From Meandrina meandrites (Eukaryota; Cnidaria; Anthozoa; Scleractinia; Meandrinidae): 64,000 bases of DNA. The DNA lies in NCBI GenBank assembly GCA_963693305.1, contig OY855913.1:9089201-9153200 (forward strand). Reading direction: 5' to 3'. The notes under the pieces are model-generated. The model did no database searches. It saw only the letters and a program-made list of their open reading frames with translations, and was not told the DNA's origin. The translations under genes were made by a program, and so were the position numbers. Within the stretch, counting starts at the first letter, position 1. Each line of letters opens with the position of its first letter. This document shows positions 1 through 10,394 of the stretch, in pieces.

Positions 1-179
1 GTTGAACATCAAACAAGATTTTGAAGTGTACTTGAATTTCTATTAACGTATGACTTCTCAGATCTTATTGGCTATCAACATACTCTGTCTATGTTGATAA
101 GACATGTTTTTGCAGGACTTGAAGGCCAATTTGCCTTGTAATCATATGAGCGGTATATTGAGAGCTTACTGTAAACAAG

Positions 180-530
180 CTAATCAGAGCGTTATTGGTC
201 GCCATTCAGGCTAACTGGAGTGCTATTCAGGTTAACCAGAGTCTACAGTCTGTGTTTGTCGCACACCCTCATACGAGAGTGATTAACAAAATCAGTTGAC
301 TGCAAGGGCTGTGTGGCAAATGTAGACTGCAGATTGGCAATCTGGTTGGCCTGAATAGCACTCCGGCTAGCCTAAATAACATTTTGGCTAGCCTAAACTA
401 GCACTCTGGTTAACTCTGAATATTGTACTTTGAAGTCTGCTGATCCGCATTTGTCGCACATCAGACTGCAAGGCCAAAGTTTGAGTGGGGTATTATTACA
501 GACAGAATTGGACGCCACAGAGTTCTGTTA
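180..530. repeat. Inverted-repeat region with GGCTAGCCTAAA/GTTAACC words
   Basis: CAGGCTAACTGGAGTGCTATTCAGG at 206-232 pairs with CCTGAATAGCACTCCGGCTAG at 350-371. CATACGAGAGTGATTAACAAAATC and TTACAGACAGAATTGGACG relate it to the hairpin at 58768-58922. No gene is seen. Confidence 0.6.
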
Positions 531-1809
531 TCAACAAAAGTAGGGCTTATTCCCCCAAAATCTGTTTTAGATATATCTATGTATCATAAATGAACTTTAA
601 AAGAAATCACTTTATGATATGATTTGATCCTGCTTGTTTTCCAAGTAAGTCATATTTTTGAAACCAAGAGATGGATAGTTTGTTATTGATAAAACTTTTG
701 TAACTCTTCTTTCAAAGGATTCAACTTTTTTGAAGGCTGCAAAAGCTTCCCTCTGTAGAAAGGTCTGGAAAGATTGCAAACACTGAAAATTCTTAATAGG
801 CACTCACTTTTTCATTAAAAAAATTGAATTCTATGTTGCTGTGTGGTTTTGTTTACTTGCTTTATAATTTGTGACTAAACGAACACTGAGCTACATGAAC
901 CGATTCTAGTCTATTTATTACATGCTAGTTATCAGCAAAGTAACCTTTAAGTCTTTAACAAAGTCAATGTTCGCAAGAAATTCCATGCATGGTTTAATAG
1001 CGTTGCGCACAAATGACGTCACAAATTTTGATCCCCCGGTGTGACTCAGACAAACAAATAGCTCTCCGTAAGATCAATGTATGGGAAAGCGGAGTTAACG
1101 AGCAATTCAGAGCCATATTAAGCAATTGTTTTCATAATATTATGGCCAGTCTGGCTCAGAATTCCAGAGAATACCCTAATTATTCCGCTGAGAAGAGCTA
1201 AAAGTCCTAAAACGTTGATTTAAATCTCAAGGTTTGTCGGACAGAGCGGATTTCTACACATTTCGGCATTTAAATTGCATGTAGGCCCTGCCAAATTATA
1301 CTCATAGGAAAAAAATTGTACGAGAAATTCAGAACATTCACGCAGTCCTAACAGGTCCATTTGTGCAACACAACAGAGCTGAGCAAGGTTTTGAACTAAG
1401 CTGCACTAAGCTAAAATTAAACAAAGAAGCGCTCGTGCTGCCTTGACCCGAGAGGTCAATTTTCACAAGTTGCCGCGGCAAGTATAAGAAACATCGAACC
1501 CGGGCATCAATAGCTGCAGTCTATTACAATTATGGGAATGAAAACAGCTTTATTAAAATCAAAGTCCTTCAAACTGCAACGATTTAACTGATTTTATCAT
1601 TATGAAGGCGTCTGAGTAGCGTAATATTTTCGCCCTCTATCTCTATCATTCGCCGCAACAGATGGCCCCTCGCGCTTGTGCCGTCAAATTCGGGAATTTC
1701 AGGCAATCGTTGTTCATTCTAGGGCCTGAATGAAGCAAACAGACATGTAGTATTATTCGCAATCCCTTTTTCTGTATTCTTGTAGTAAGTCGCTATCCTC
1801 CGCTAAAAT

Positions 1810-1935
1810 TTTACGGCATCCTGAGTAACTTTGTAGTGGGACGTCGTTGCCGGATCCTCGAATAACTTATTAATTTTAGATTATTTTCTCGATACCTAGA
1901 ATCTGTTTTGCACTTACTAAAGCTGCAACATTGTC
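1810..1935 (-). pseudogene. Second, more decayed THAP-like fragment
   Basis: On the minus strand CCSFSKCKTDSRYRENN reads in one frame, repeating the CKTDSRY core of the fragment at 1973-2155. After that the similarity is lost. A stop lies just upstream of the first Cys, so this is not a working gene. It looks like an old tandem copy. Confidence 0.4.
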
Positions 1936-1972
1936 TGTTATCTACCATTATTCAAGTCTATCAAACGAAAGT

Positions 1973-2155
1973 CTAAGCCACGAATATGTCCTTTCTCGAC
2001 TCTTTTTCTTGTCTAGAGTACGTGACCGGCCTCGGGAATGGTATGAATACTCTCTGCCCCGAATTCTCCAACTCTTTTAGCGATTCCGGCCATTTTTCTG
2101 GATATCTTGAGTCTGTCTTGCACTCACCCCAACAGCATGGTTTAGTGCCCACCAT
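1973..2155 (-). pseudogene. THAP zinc-finger N-terminal fragment
   Basis: The minus-strand frame starts [18 protein letters not shown] and continues to VFIPFPRPV. This fits the first half of a THAP domain: a Cys pair (C-x3-C), then a basic stretch and the FxPFP segment. The downstream Cys-x2-His pair and the AVPTIF-type box were not found; the frame ends about 17 residues after FIPFP. It may be a first exon whose partner is outside or lost, or a remnant of a THAP-type (P-element-like) transposon protein. A weaker copy lies just beyond at about 1810-1935. Confidence 0.5.
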
Positions 2156-2357
2156 TTCTCTTATTTCTAGAACGATAAACCGAAGAATTGACTAAACTTT
2201 TCGCTTCTAGGTTCACAACCGCGGCACCCGCTCATACATTTGCTTTGTTTTGATCGCAGTGTTTGTCTGACTCTATGCGGGGGGTGTCATGGGATCTCAC
2301 GCTGACAAATCTATTTTTAGTAATTGTGCGCGTCGCTATTTTGTATTCTTTGTCATT

Positions 2358-2552
2358 CTAAACATTCAGTGGAAGTGCCATGTAGTTGCCTCCTATAAAG
2401 AAATTTCCCTGATCATAACAAACCTCATCTGGTGAAAAGTAAACAACTTTTGCTTTACTCAGTTTAATTTGTTTTGCTGAAAAACAATTTTCACAAACTA
2501 CTTCAAAATTGAGCTGACCAATGGTACTTGGAATTTCATACTGTAATTGCAA
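2358..2552 (-). CDS. Unrecognised 64-codon frame, possible terminal exon
   Basis: The minus-strand frame includes the segments TIGQLNFEVVCENCF and VVYFSPDEVCYDQGNFF and stops at 2358. It is preceded by an acceptor-like TTGCAATTACAG. The composition looks protein-like, but no family was recognised and no upstream exon could be joined to it. It lies downstream of the HCFC1R1-like stop codon. It could be part of a neighbouring or mobile-element gene, or chance. Confidence 0.2.
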   Translation of the reverse strand: MQLQYEIPSTIGQLNFEVVCENCFSAKQIKLSKAKVVYFSPDEVCYDQGNFFIGGNYMALPLNV

Positions 2553-2559
2553 TAATAAG

Positions 2560-3424
2560 CCCTGGACTTATTTTTTTGTTCAAAAGGCTTATTTTGTTAA
2601 GGAATGTATTATCAGAAGGAGTTTTGTGGCAACAATGGAGTTGTGTCTGAAAGAATCTGGGTGCACATAAGATCACAGGGGCATAGCTAAGGAGGTTGGG
2701 GTGCCTGTCACCCCTTCCCCCTGCCCCCTTAGTATATTAATTTTTAAGTAAACAACACGGCAAACTTTATAATTCAGGTGGTGAAGAAATGCGAATCCAT
2801 AGAATCAACATGCCACAAATCTTTGCTAGTACTAGATAGTTACAGACTCCATTTTCAGGACTGAACATCTGCAGTGGACCATGTAAGTGCCCTGGATGTG
2901 ACATAGTGAGACCCCCATTTAGAAAATCCTGGCTACGCTATGCTTCTGGAGAATACTTGCATAAGAGCATGGGAGTATATGATGAGTAATCGGTGACATT
3001 GATGTGTAATCAATAGGCTGTCCTTGGACATCAAAGTCTGGGGGGGGGAGGGGGTGAGGGGTGCATAGGGGGCTTACTGAAATTTTATTTTAGTTCAATA
3101 TAAGTTAAATGTCATTACAACCTTTTTAAAAGAACAGTGTGTAACAATATTAATATGCCTCTTTAATGACCAAATTCACAGTTGTTAGGTTTGGAATAAA
3201 CAACACCACAAACGTTTTAAGAAGGAAAACCAGAAGTGCACATAATTTAAATGACACAATATTCATGAATATTTTTAATGGAATTTGAAAAATAAACAAG
3301 CTTGGCAGTTAATATATAACAGTTCTGGAAATGTAATTTTGCTTAAAGAAAGATAAGGTTGAATAATTGACATGCTTAAACTTTTTACAATAAATTACAA
3401 GAATAAATTACTAATAACATTTGT
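2560..3424. other. 3' flank of the HCFC1R1-like gene
   Basis: No gene was recognised. A minus-strand AATAAA (plus-strand TTTATT near 3084) could be its poly(A) signal. GGGGCATAGCTAAGG at about 2670 and the inverted CCTGGCTACGCTATGC at about 2930 suggest another old foldback repeat. Confidence 0.4.
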
Positions 3425-6400
3425 TTATAGCTCCATGACATCATCTTCAAAATTGAATGTGCTGCATTCGCCAACAATCTCAACATGATGAACACTGTCA
3501 ATAAAACAATGAAACAAAATAATAATTAAACATTGTCTCAGCATAATTTATTTTCAATTGACAGAAAATTTAATCAAATATTTATTTTTATTAAATCAAA
3601 TTCTGATGGGACATCTTGTTTCTTGATGTTATCTGCCATTCCCAACTGACGATATTTTTTGACTGATATATGCATTCCTCAGCCTCTTCCATAAACAGCT
3701 TTTTATTTCCAAGAATTTTAACCACCATCAGAACAGCAGGTTCCATGAGAAATTCAGTGCACCGGCTGATTATCAAGAGCTCTCTTTCCTAATTTCCATA
3801 TTGTATTGCTAAATGTCACCAAATGATATATATTGAAAAAAAGATTCTATTGAGCAAAATAGAACAAGCATTTTTGGGAAGAAGTGCGGGATTACAAGGA
3901 TGGAAGTGGATATGTTAATGAAGTGATTGCTGACTGCCATGTTGACCTCAGTGCAAATGAACTAACCCCTTGTCTTGAAACTGTTCTGTCTCCGGGATAC
4001 TTTCCATGATAAGACTGGTACATGAACTGCTACTGCTGCTACTTGCCTCATTTTCATTCTTGCTCTAACAATACCAAGAAAATCAGCATCAGCGTTCACA
4101 TGTAACAAGTCTGCAGGGGGTGAGGGTACTCCCTATACTGGGCTATATGGTAGGCTCTGCCCAAAAGGGGTGCCTTTCTGTCAAAGGTTAAGGATTTTAC
4201 ATATTCCAGTGTAGAAAAGGCCTTTCAAAATACCTTAAACAGTGACCAGTTGATTCATCTAGTAAGCAGTTTTAGGGGTTATTCAAGTGAGAAATAGATG
4301 CATTGTCTGGCTTCTTTAGGTGTGTAAAAGCGGTACTATTTTCTGTCAAATGTATATATATGAAAGGGGTACCTTTATCTGTCAAAAATGGTGTATAAGG
4401 GTTGGGACCATGGGGCGAATCCTCCCAGTATAAAATATTTTGGAGCAGCCCCTGTGGGGTAAGGTGGCATATTGCTAACACTGAGGCCTCCTTTACTTTT
4501 CATTTCGCAGACCTGTGTTATGGGTTCAATTCATAACATTGACCCATATTACCTTACCTTATTAAATTTATTAAGACTAGTAAAACCTAAAGTTCAAACA
4601 AAAGTTTGCCAGTTACTGAGCAAATAATTTTTAGCTTCGGGTTTTGGTGATTGGATGACCATGTGTTGAGTGGTCACAAGTTTACATCATGAATCTGTCA
4701 TAATTTATCCCCCGACTTACATAAGTGTTCAGTAGTAATAACTTAATTCAACTACCTGGTCATCTGGTTTGCTTTCTGTTGAAAATGAAAACCTATCATC
4801 AGGACTTTTCCACGGAACAACAGCTAAACAAGGCTTGCTTCTGTAAAATTATGAAGAAATATTGCAATATCAGAATAAAGAATGATTTATCCATCATAAA
4901 ATAATTTTATGATGTATCAACTATCACACTTTGTAGGCTAGCCTGCGTAGCTGGCAGGATTTTGCGAGCGAGTGCTTTTTTTAGCGGCCTCATGCTTTGG
5001 TCTTGGCCGCCAAGCAGCGAGGGGTTTGGTGAGGAGTCGAGTTGAGATCCTGCCTGCCGGAATGTGTGGTTTTTTTTTAATTATGCGTTCGCCAGTGCAC
5101 GCGAATTTTGGATTGGCTCAGAGCTGTGGAACGTCAATCAAATGTTAATCGATATCTCTTAACCATCCCATGGGAAAACGTCTGTGTTTTTTACGTGCAG
5201 ATGGCAAAATGGAGAATGCGGAGGAAAGGAAGGCAAAGAGAATGCTATGTATTCACTAAATGTCCCGGCAGCGAAAGCAGAAAAATATTCTAAAGGAAAA
5301 ACAGACTGTGATTTAGTTGCTTTCCAGAAATGATGTTTTGGCAGTACGCAAGGGAGGTAAAATCCAACCGTCAAGCTTAAGAGACAAACCGCCCGATCAA
5401 ATTAATGCAAGCCGAGTATAACCTTTACAACACAGATAATGTTTCTCGAAAACCAACTTTTAGCTTTCGCGAATCACCAACAGTCTCTTACGAAGCAAGA
5501 TAAATATGTCATCCGTGATAAGATCAGTACATTGGTGCATCTTGCAACAGTGTTATAAAATAAAGGGAAAGCGTAGCGGCCGTGATCGACCTCAGCCGTC
5601 TGAGAATCAGGCTAGGCCCGGCATCACAAATATTAAATGCAAGTTATCAACAATTTCACGGAATATATCAGATCTTGTCCTTCCAGAGCTAAAGTATACC
5701 TTGCAAATAACAATGAGCCAATGCAAAACAAACCGCAATAGCGAAACATGTGGTAAATTACAGAGCCAGAGGTGTCAAACTTTGCAAACAGGAAACCATG
5801 CTAGGCAGGATCTATTCAACCATAGTTAGTAGAATAGTAACTATGATTCAACTAATAGTGCCTCCGAATAATGCAACACATCTATTAGTCTCCTTCAGAT
5901 TAGCATATGTCATTTACATATGTCATTTACAACTCCTTCTTTGGGTTTAGGGCCCCGTTTTGGAGGCTATTTTGGCGTAATGTCCTTTGCGTTATTATCC
6001 TTGCGCCATCAAGAGTTTGTTTATGAGTGTCAATTTAATGCCCTTCCACGCCATTCGTATTACACCTCACTCTCTGATTGGCTTATTTAATTTGAAATCA
6101 AAGGCGATAAAAGTGGGCGGATAGCAAAACCCCTAAGAAATCCGGCAGGCGGGAATTTCACTCGTGACTTCGCCGCTCGCTGACGCGGGCTTCGCCCGCG
6201 CGAGAAAAAGTCACTCGTGCCTGCTAATCCCGCCAGCTGCGCAGGCTATTTGTAGGCAATTGGTTCTCACCGCATCCCATACTTTTCTGCTTATATAACT
6301 CAACAGCGTACAAGAAGCAAGCTAGTTTACTATTAATTTTCTTCATGAAATGTTTAAGAACTTACAAACCCTAAACTAGCTTGTGCCATGAGCCAGATGC

Positions 6401-9400
6401 ATTATAACTCAAAAACCACACATCACATACACAGAGTACTTTCATAAGCTTAATAAAGTGACCAATCATGGAGTGTGCAACATTTAATGACAGCATGTCG
6501 GGAATAACCATTTCAACACCCACTGATTTATGTTGATTGGTTTGAAGTATCTTTCTAGCCATTTTCTTGGTAGTAATTGTCAAAAAAAAAAACAATTCTG
6601 AACAAAGGAAAGTGCTAAATGCCAAGGATCTAAAATACACCTGTAAGAGTCAGTTGTGACTTCTCAAAATGTTTACTCCAGACAAATACAACAGTGAGAA
6701 AATATAGAGAGGAAAACAACTTACAGCTGATTATAGATGGCTTCTGGAATAATTGGCTCAGTTTTGGCCATAGCATCCTTCACATGAGATGACAGAACAA
6801 ACACTGGAAGGTTGTCTCTACTGCAAAAAATAGTAACAAGCCCGTGTGTAAGTTGTTACTTATAACAGGATATTTGTAAAAGTGACTGTCCACTTGTTCA
6901 CAGTATACAGTAACTAGGACAATGACTCCATAGGACAATGACCCCAGCTAGGCTCCAACAATTGACCTGAAAATCTCTCCATTTGTATTTGAATGGCTAT
7001 GAAGGGAAGGTGACATCTCAATATCGTCTTAAAAACCACTTGAGAAAGTCCAAATATATAGAGAACAAAAGCACACATGTATGCACTTCACAACACTTTC
7101 TCTTTTACACAGACTGGTAAGGTCAAGTCTGAGTTTTAACTGAGTGGCCCATCTGGCCGGAGCTTATCCCTGTTTTAGTAGCATGAAGCGACTAGGAGTA
7201 TTTCTACTCGATCCCCTGGGTGGGATGCTAGTCCATAATGCACATTTAGACACCTGGGTGGATAGAGGCACTGTGAGAGTAAAGTGTCTTACCCCAAAAC
7301 ACACCACAATGAGCTCAAACCCAGACTGCTCAATCTGGGATCTAGTACACAAACCATTAGACTAAGCTTACTTAAAAAACTTCTCAACATTTTGCTCACC
7401 TTTGCACCTCATCTGCATTTTCGAATTCATCATCATCATCAATTTGACTTTCAGAACTTACAGATGCTTGATTTGCAGCAAAACTGTCCATAAAACGCTG
7501 CATAATGTTTACAGGATAATTGTGGTCACTGCTTATTCGTAAATTGTGCATCCTTGCTGCCATTTTTTCCTCTGATAGGAATTGTTTGCTTGATGGACCA
7601 TCTTGGCTAAAACAAAGTTAAAAAGTATATAAAATTATGGATTGTGCAGTATAATTTAGCATTTTCATGTGATGTCAACAAAATTCTAATTCAAATTCAA
7701 AACTATTGAACCTGCAAAGCTGTTCTTCTAGACATCAGTGTCACTAATTGCTGCGAAAATTCTAAAGCCATAAGTCAAAGTGCTTTGTTTTGGAGATAAA
7801 GAAACCAATATTACCACACTTTTAAAATGCTTTTCACATATGTTAATAAGTTAAAAAAAAAGATAACTAAAGCATTCCAAAGTGCAACAGATGATTTTGG
7901 TAGCAAAATCTTTCTTTCTTCTCACAGACAGTTTTGGCTGCCATATTGGTGTACCAAAGTGGAACACCAATATGGAACCTCTAATATGATTGACAGCAGC
8001 GGCAAATGAAACTGGTGACTGAGAGCAGTTTGTATTTAAAAGGTACAGTTATCAGGGGTTTCATTACATTTCAATGGCTGTCAAGGGAGAAATAGATGGT
8101 TGTGACCACAAAAGGAGCAACAAGGCCCCTTCCCTTTGGGGGGTTAGAAAATCTAGAAGCTCGGAAAGGCGATTTCCAGCACTCTGGGTATCAAAAAGTG
8201 CTGTTGATAAGTGTTTGTATTATTATTATTATTGTTATTATTATTATTTATTTTTATAAAATTATGAAATCTGAACAGGTGGCGGTAAGAGGCCCTATAG
8301 GTGGCATGAATAAGAACCATGGAAATGACTTAACCAAAGGGAAAATGCTTCTGTCAATAAATGACTGTGTTATCTCTACTAGTCCTATCAAAAGAAATGT
8401 ATGGGGCTATGAGAGAAGAATCAATTTATATGCCTTGATTAGCTTACCTTTCATCGCTTGATAAACTACTTTTCCGTTTTGCTCTGCTTGCATGAAACCT
8501 GTCATAGCTCCTTTAAAAAAATAAAAAAATAGGAGACAGACTAGTAGCTCTCATAAAATTGCGCTTGGTCCTCTAGTGTAGCAGTTGCTATGTTGGGGGT
8601 TAGGGGCTGATTTGTCTCCAGCATAGTTAATAGAGGGAAATGGCTAGGAAGCCCAGCAAACATCAAAGGAGCAAACAAAGAGGCTAAGATTTAGGTTGGA
8701 AGGTCCATGACCGTGCAAATCTTTTGTTTTGCGCTCATACACTCTGCATGAATTATGTAATCGCAATGTTTCTATTGGCTAGTTGCATGAACACACGTAA
8801 CCACCAATATTGTATTTTGTCAGGTTTTGTGCAGGGTCAACCCCCAAAATAGCGAACAAAAACCTAACTGCTTCCTAACCATTTCCCTTACGTGGGACCT
8901 GTTTTATGAGGCTCAATTCGGCGTAGAGATTTCCGTATAGCTCTATGCCTCTACACATGCCATTCATTCCTTTCATAGTATACTTGCTGACTTGTCCCAC
9001 TCGTCTCTCTGTCTCTTAAGCTAGAGGGGTCTGTAATTCAATGAGAGACTACTGGGTACTTGTGAGGTACCCATTATCCCTTCACTCTCTCTCTCTCTCT
9101 TTGTTAAGACAAAAGAAATGACTGAGGACGAGTCTGGGGCTAAGGGCATTGTTCCTGTTGTTTGTTCTGTTGTTCTCTTGAAGGGTTTCAAGTCATTCAT
9201 GTGAAACCTTGTGACAGTTTCTACCCAACCTTGGGCGGAAGCTTCTAAATACGTACCCTAGGGGTCCCTAGACACTCAGAAGTTCATAAGGAAATAATCA
9301 AGAACTTCAAAACCTCAAAAATAAGAGCGTTTGCCGTTCACTTACCCTCTAATTGTCAGTCCTTGAGTCATCTCTATATTATTATTGCAAGCATTTTCAT

Positions 9401-9911
9401 TATAAACACTAGTGACTGAAAAATTAGGACATTCTGACACAGAGGCCAATCCAGGGTTATTTGAACTCGACCCAGGTGAAGGGTTAGCATATAAGGTTGC
9501 ATAAGTTTCACCCTCGATGTTTGAATTTATACTGTTTGAAGATTGTACATTGGTAGAATGCTGGTGCACGTGAGATGTGCTTCGTGAAGGCCGCAGTGAA
9601 AAGTATCTCTCATATGGAGGAGAACTTGTGCTGGAACTGCTTGGTTGTTGAAAGCTTGAATTCGTTGTTTCTCCCTGTTGGAGACGATTGGATAATTCTA
9701 AATTTCTGGAAATTCCAACACCATCGATTCTTTGTTGTGGTGGTGGGAAATGAGGTCCTCGTAAGGAATATCTCACTCCATTACTGCCAGTTGAAATGGG
9801 TGGTCTTAAAGGAGGGGCTCGTTGAGATTCCCTCTGTTGATTCGTCGTAGGAAACGAATCTTCATTGTCCCAAGATATCGAACCATAAGGTATGTTGTTA
9901 TTGTTGTCCAT
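3425..9911 (-). CDS. HCFC1R1: HCFC1R1/HPIP-like protein (HCF-1 regulator), 7 exons, 394 aa
   Basis: Exons in transcript order: 9911-9346, 8510-8448, 7606-7400, 6820-6725, 4840-4756, 4064-3967, 3494-3425. All junctions are GT-AG and keep frame; the exons total 1185 nt including TAA. Residues 217-241 carry KQFLSEEKMA followed by DHNYP, close to the core of vertebrate HCFC1R1 (KQFLSEEN...DHPY). D/E-H-x-Y is the known HCF-1 Kelch-binding motif. Further matches are IIPEAIY in exon 4 and an acidic C terminus ending DVMEL (vertebrate DIMEL). Vertebrate HCFC1R1 binds the HCF-1 beta-propeller and promotes its nuclear export, so a similar adaptor role is inferred. The first about 189 residues are polar, Ser/Asn/Gln/Pro-rich and probably disordered. 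They make the protein nearly three times the length of the human one. A basic RAKRKSS patch precedes the core. The ATG at 9911 faces the Sel1 gene. No alternative family fits as well. Confidence 0.8.
4939..6248. mobile_element. 1.31-kb TAGCCTGC-ended DNA transposon with 9-bp TSD
   Basis: The left end TAGCCTGCGTAGCTGGCAGG and the inverted right end CCCGCCAGCTGCGCAGGCTA are flanked by identical TTTGTAGGC (4930-4938 and 6249-6257). The right subterminal part contains a GC-rich hairpin (about 6130-6240). Inside is a 107-codon frame at 5506-5829 with no recognised transposase motifs, so the element is probably non-autonomous. A 9-bp duplication is typical of Mutator-like elements. Confidence 0.85.
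7139..7362 (-). mobile_element. tRNA-derived SINE copy, reverse orientation
   Basis: Read on the minus strand: CTAATGGTTTGTG, then B-box-like GGGTTTGAGCTC, then AAGACACTTTACTCTCACAG, CCACCCAGGTG and GAAATACTCCTAGTCGCTTC. It lies in an HCFC1R1-like intron, so it is in sense with that gene. Confidence 0.65.
8214..8256. repeat. (TTA)n-rich microsatellite
   Basis: TATTATTATTATTATTG repeats with interruptions in an HCFC1R1-like gene intron. Short runs of other units: (ACA)n at 16534-16552 and (GATT)n at 19663-19685. Confidence 0.75.
8570..9190. repeat. Interrupted dispersed repeat (partner at 47685-47790, inverted)
   Basis: TGGTCCTCTAGTGTAGCAG at the left and GGCATTGTTCCTGTTGTTTG at the right are contiguous in the 47685-47790 copy. 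Here they are separated by about 500 bases, bounded on both sides by GGGGYTARGGGC. The foldback at 8634-8888 lies in the interruption. Confidence 0.55.
8634..8888. repeat. Foldback repeat with AGGGAAATGGNTAGGAAGC ends
   Basis: AGGGAAATGGCTAGGAAGC and the inverted GCTTCCTAACCATTTCCCT bound 255 bases in an intron of the HCFC1R1-like gene. Confidence 0.6.
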
Positions 9912-10394
9912 GTTGGTCTGTCAAAGAACGAACGAATTGCGAAGCCTTTCTTTAAAATTCTGGAGTTTTCCTGTGTGTACAGACTACTACTGTTATGATT
10001 ATCGAAAACCACTCCTTTCAGAAAGGTTTGCCATCCTTTAACGTAATCCAATGCTAGCATAAAAATTAAATTCTCCACTGTCCTTTCTACAATACAATCA
10101 AAGAAAAATTTCAAATGGTCCGCACGCAAGTAAATTTGTTTACTCTAGGGAGGAGTGGGTCAGCTAGCGTTTATTGAAATGTATCCGTATCGCTAAATGT
10201 AATGTAGAAAGTGGTAATACGCTACAAAATGTGATTATATAAAAGAAAACATCAAAAGGTACCAGAAATCATCTTTTTTATAATGTTTTATCGACGAACT
10301 CGCCATGTCATTATTCTCCCCGCCTATACCCGGTAGGGACGAAAGTAAATATGTACCTGTCGTCTGGAAACCGCGGGCTCATAAGACTTCAAAC
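9912..10394. promoter_or_regulatory. Shared divergent promoter region between the HCFC1R1-like and Sel1 genes
   Basis: The 483 bases between the two outward-facing start codons contain no other gene. They must hold both 5' UTRs and probably a bidirectional promoter. A TATATAAA-like string lies near 10235 on the plus strand, about 160 bases before the Sel1 ATG. No transcription start can be fixed from sequence alone. Confidence 0.55.

Noticed and set aside
5506..5829. A 107-codon protein gene
   Set aside because: It lies wholly inside the 4939-6248 transposon, has no recognised domain and no splice support. It is kept only as part of the element.
10305..10394. Upstream in-frame ATG giving a 30-residue longer Sel1 protein
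   Set aside because: Its context is weaker than AACATGGCGG at 10395, and the extension would hide the mitochondrial-type N terminus. It is not excluded.
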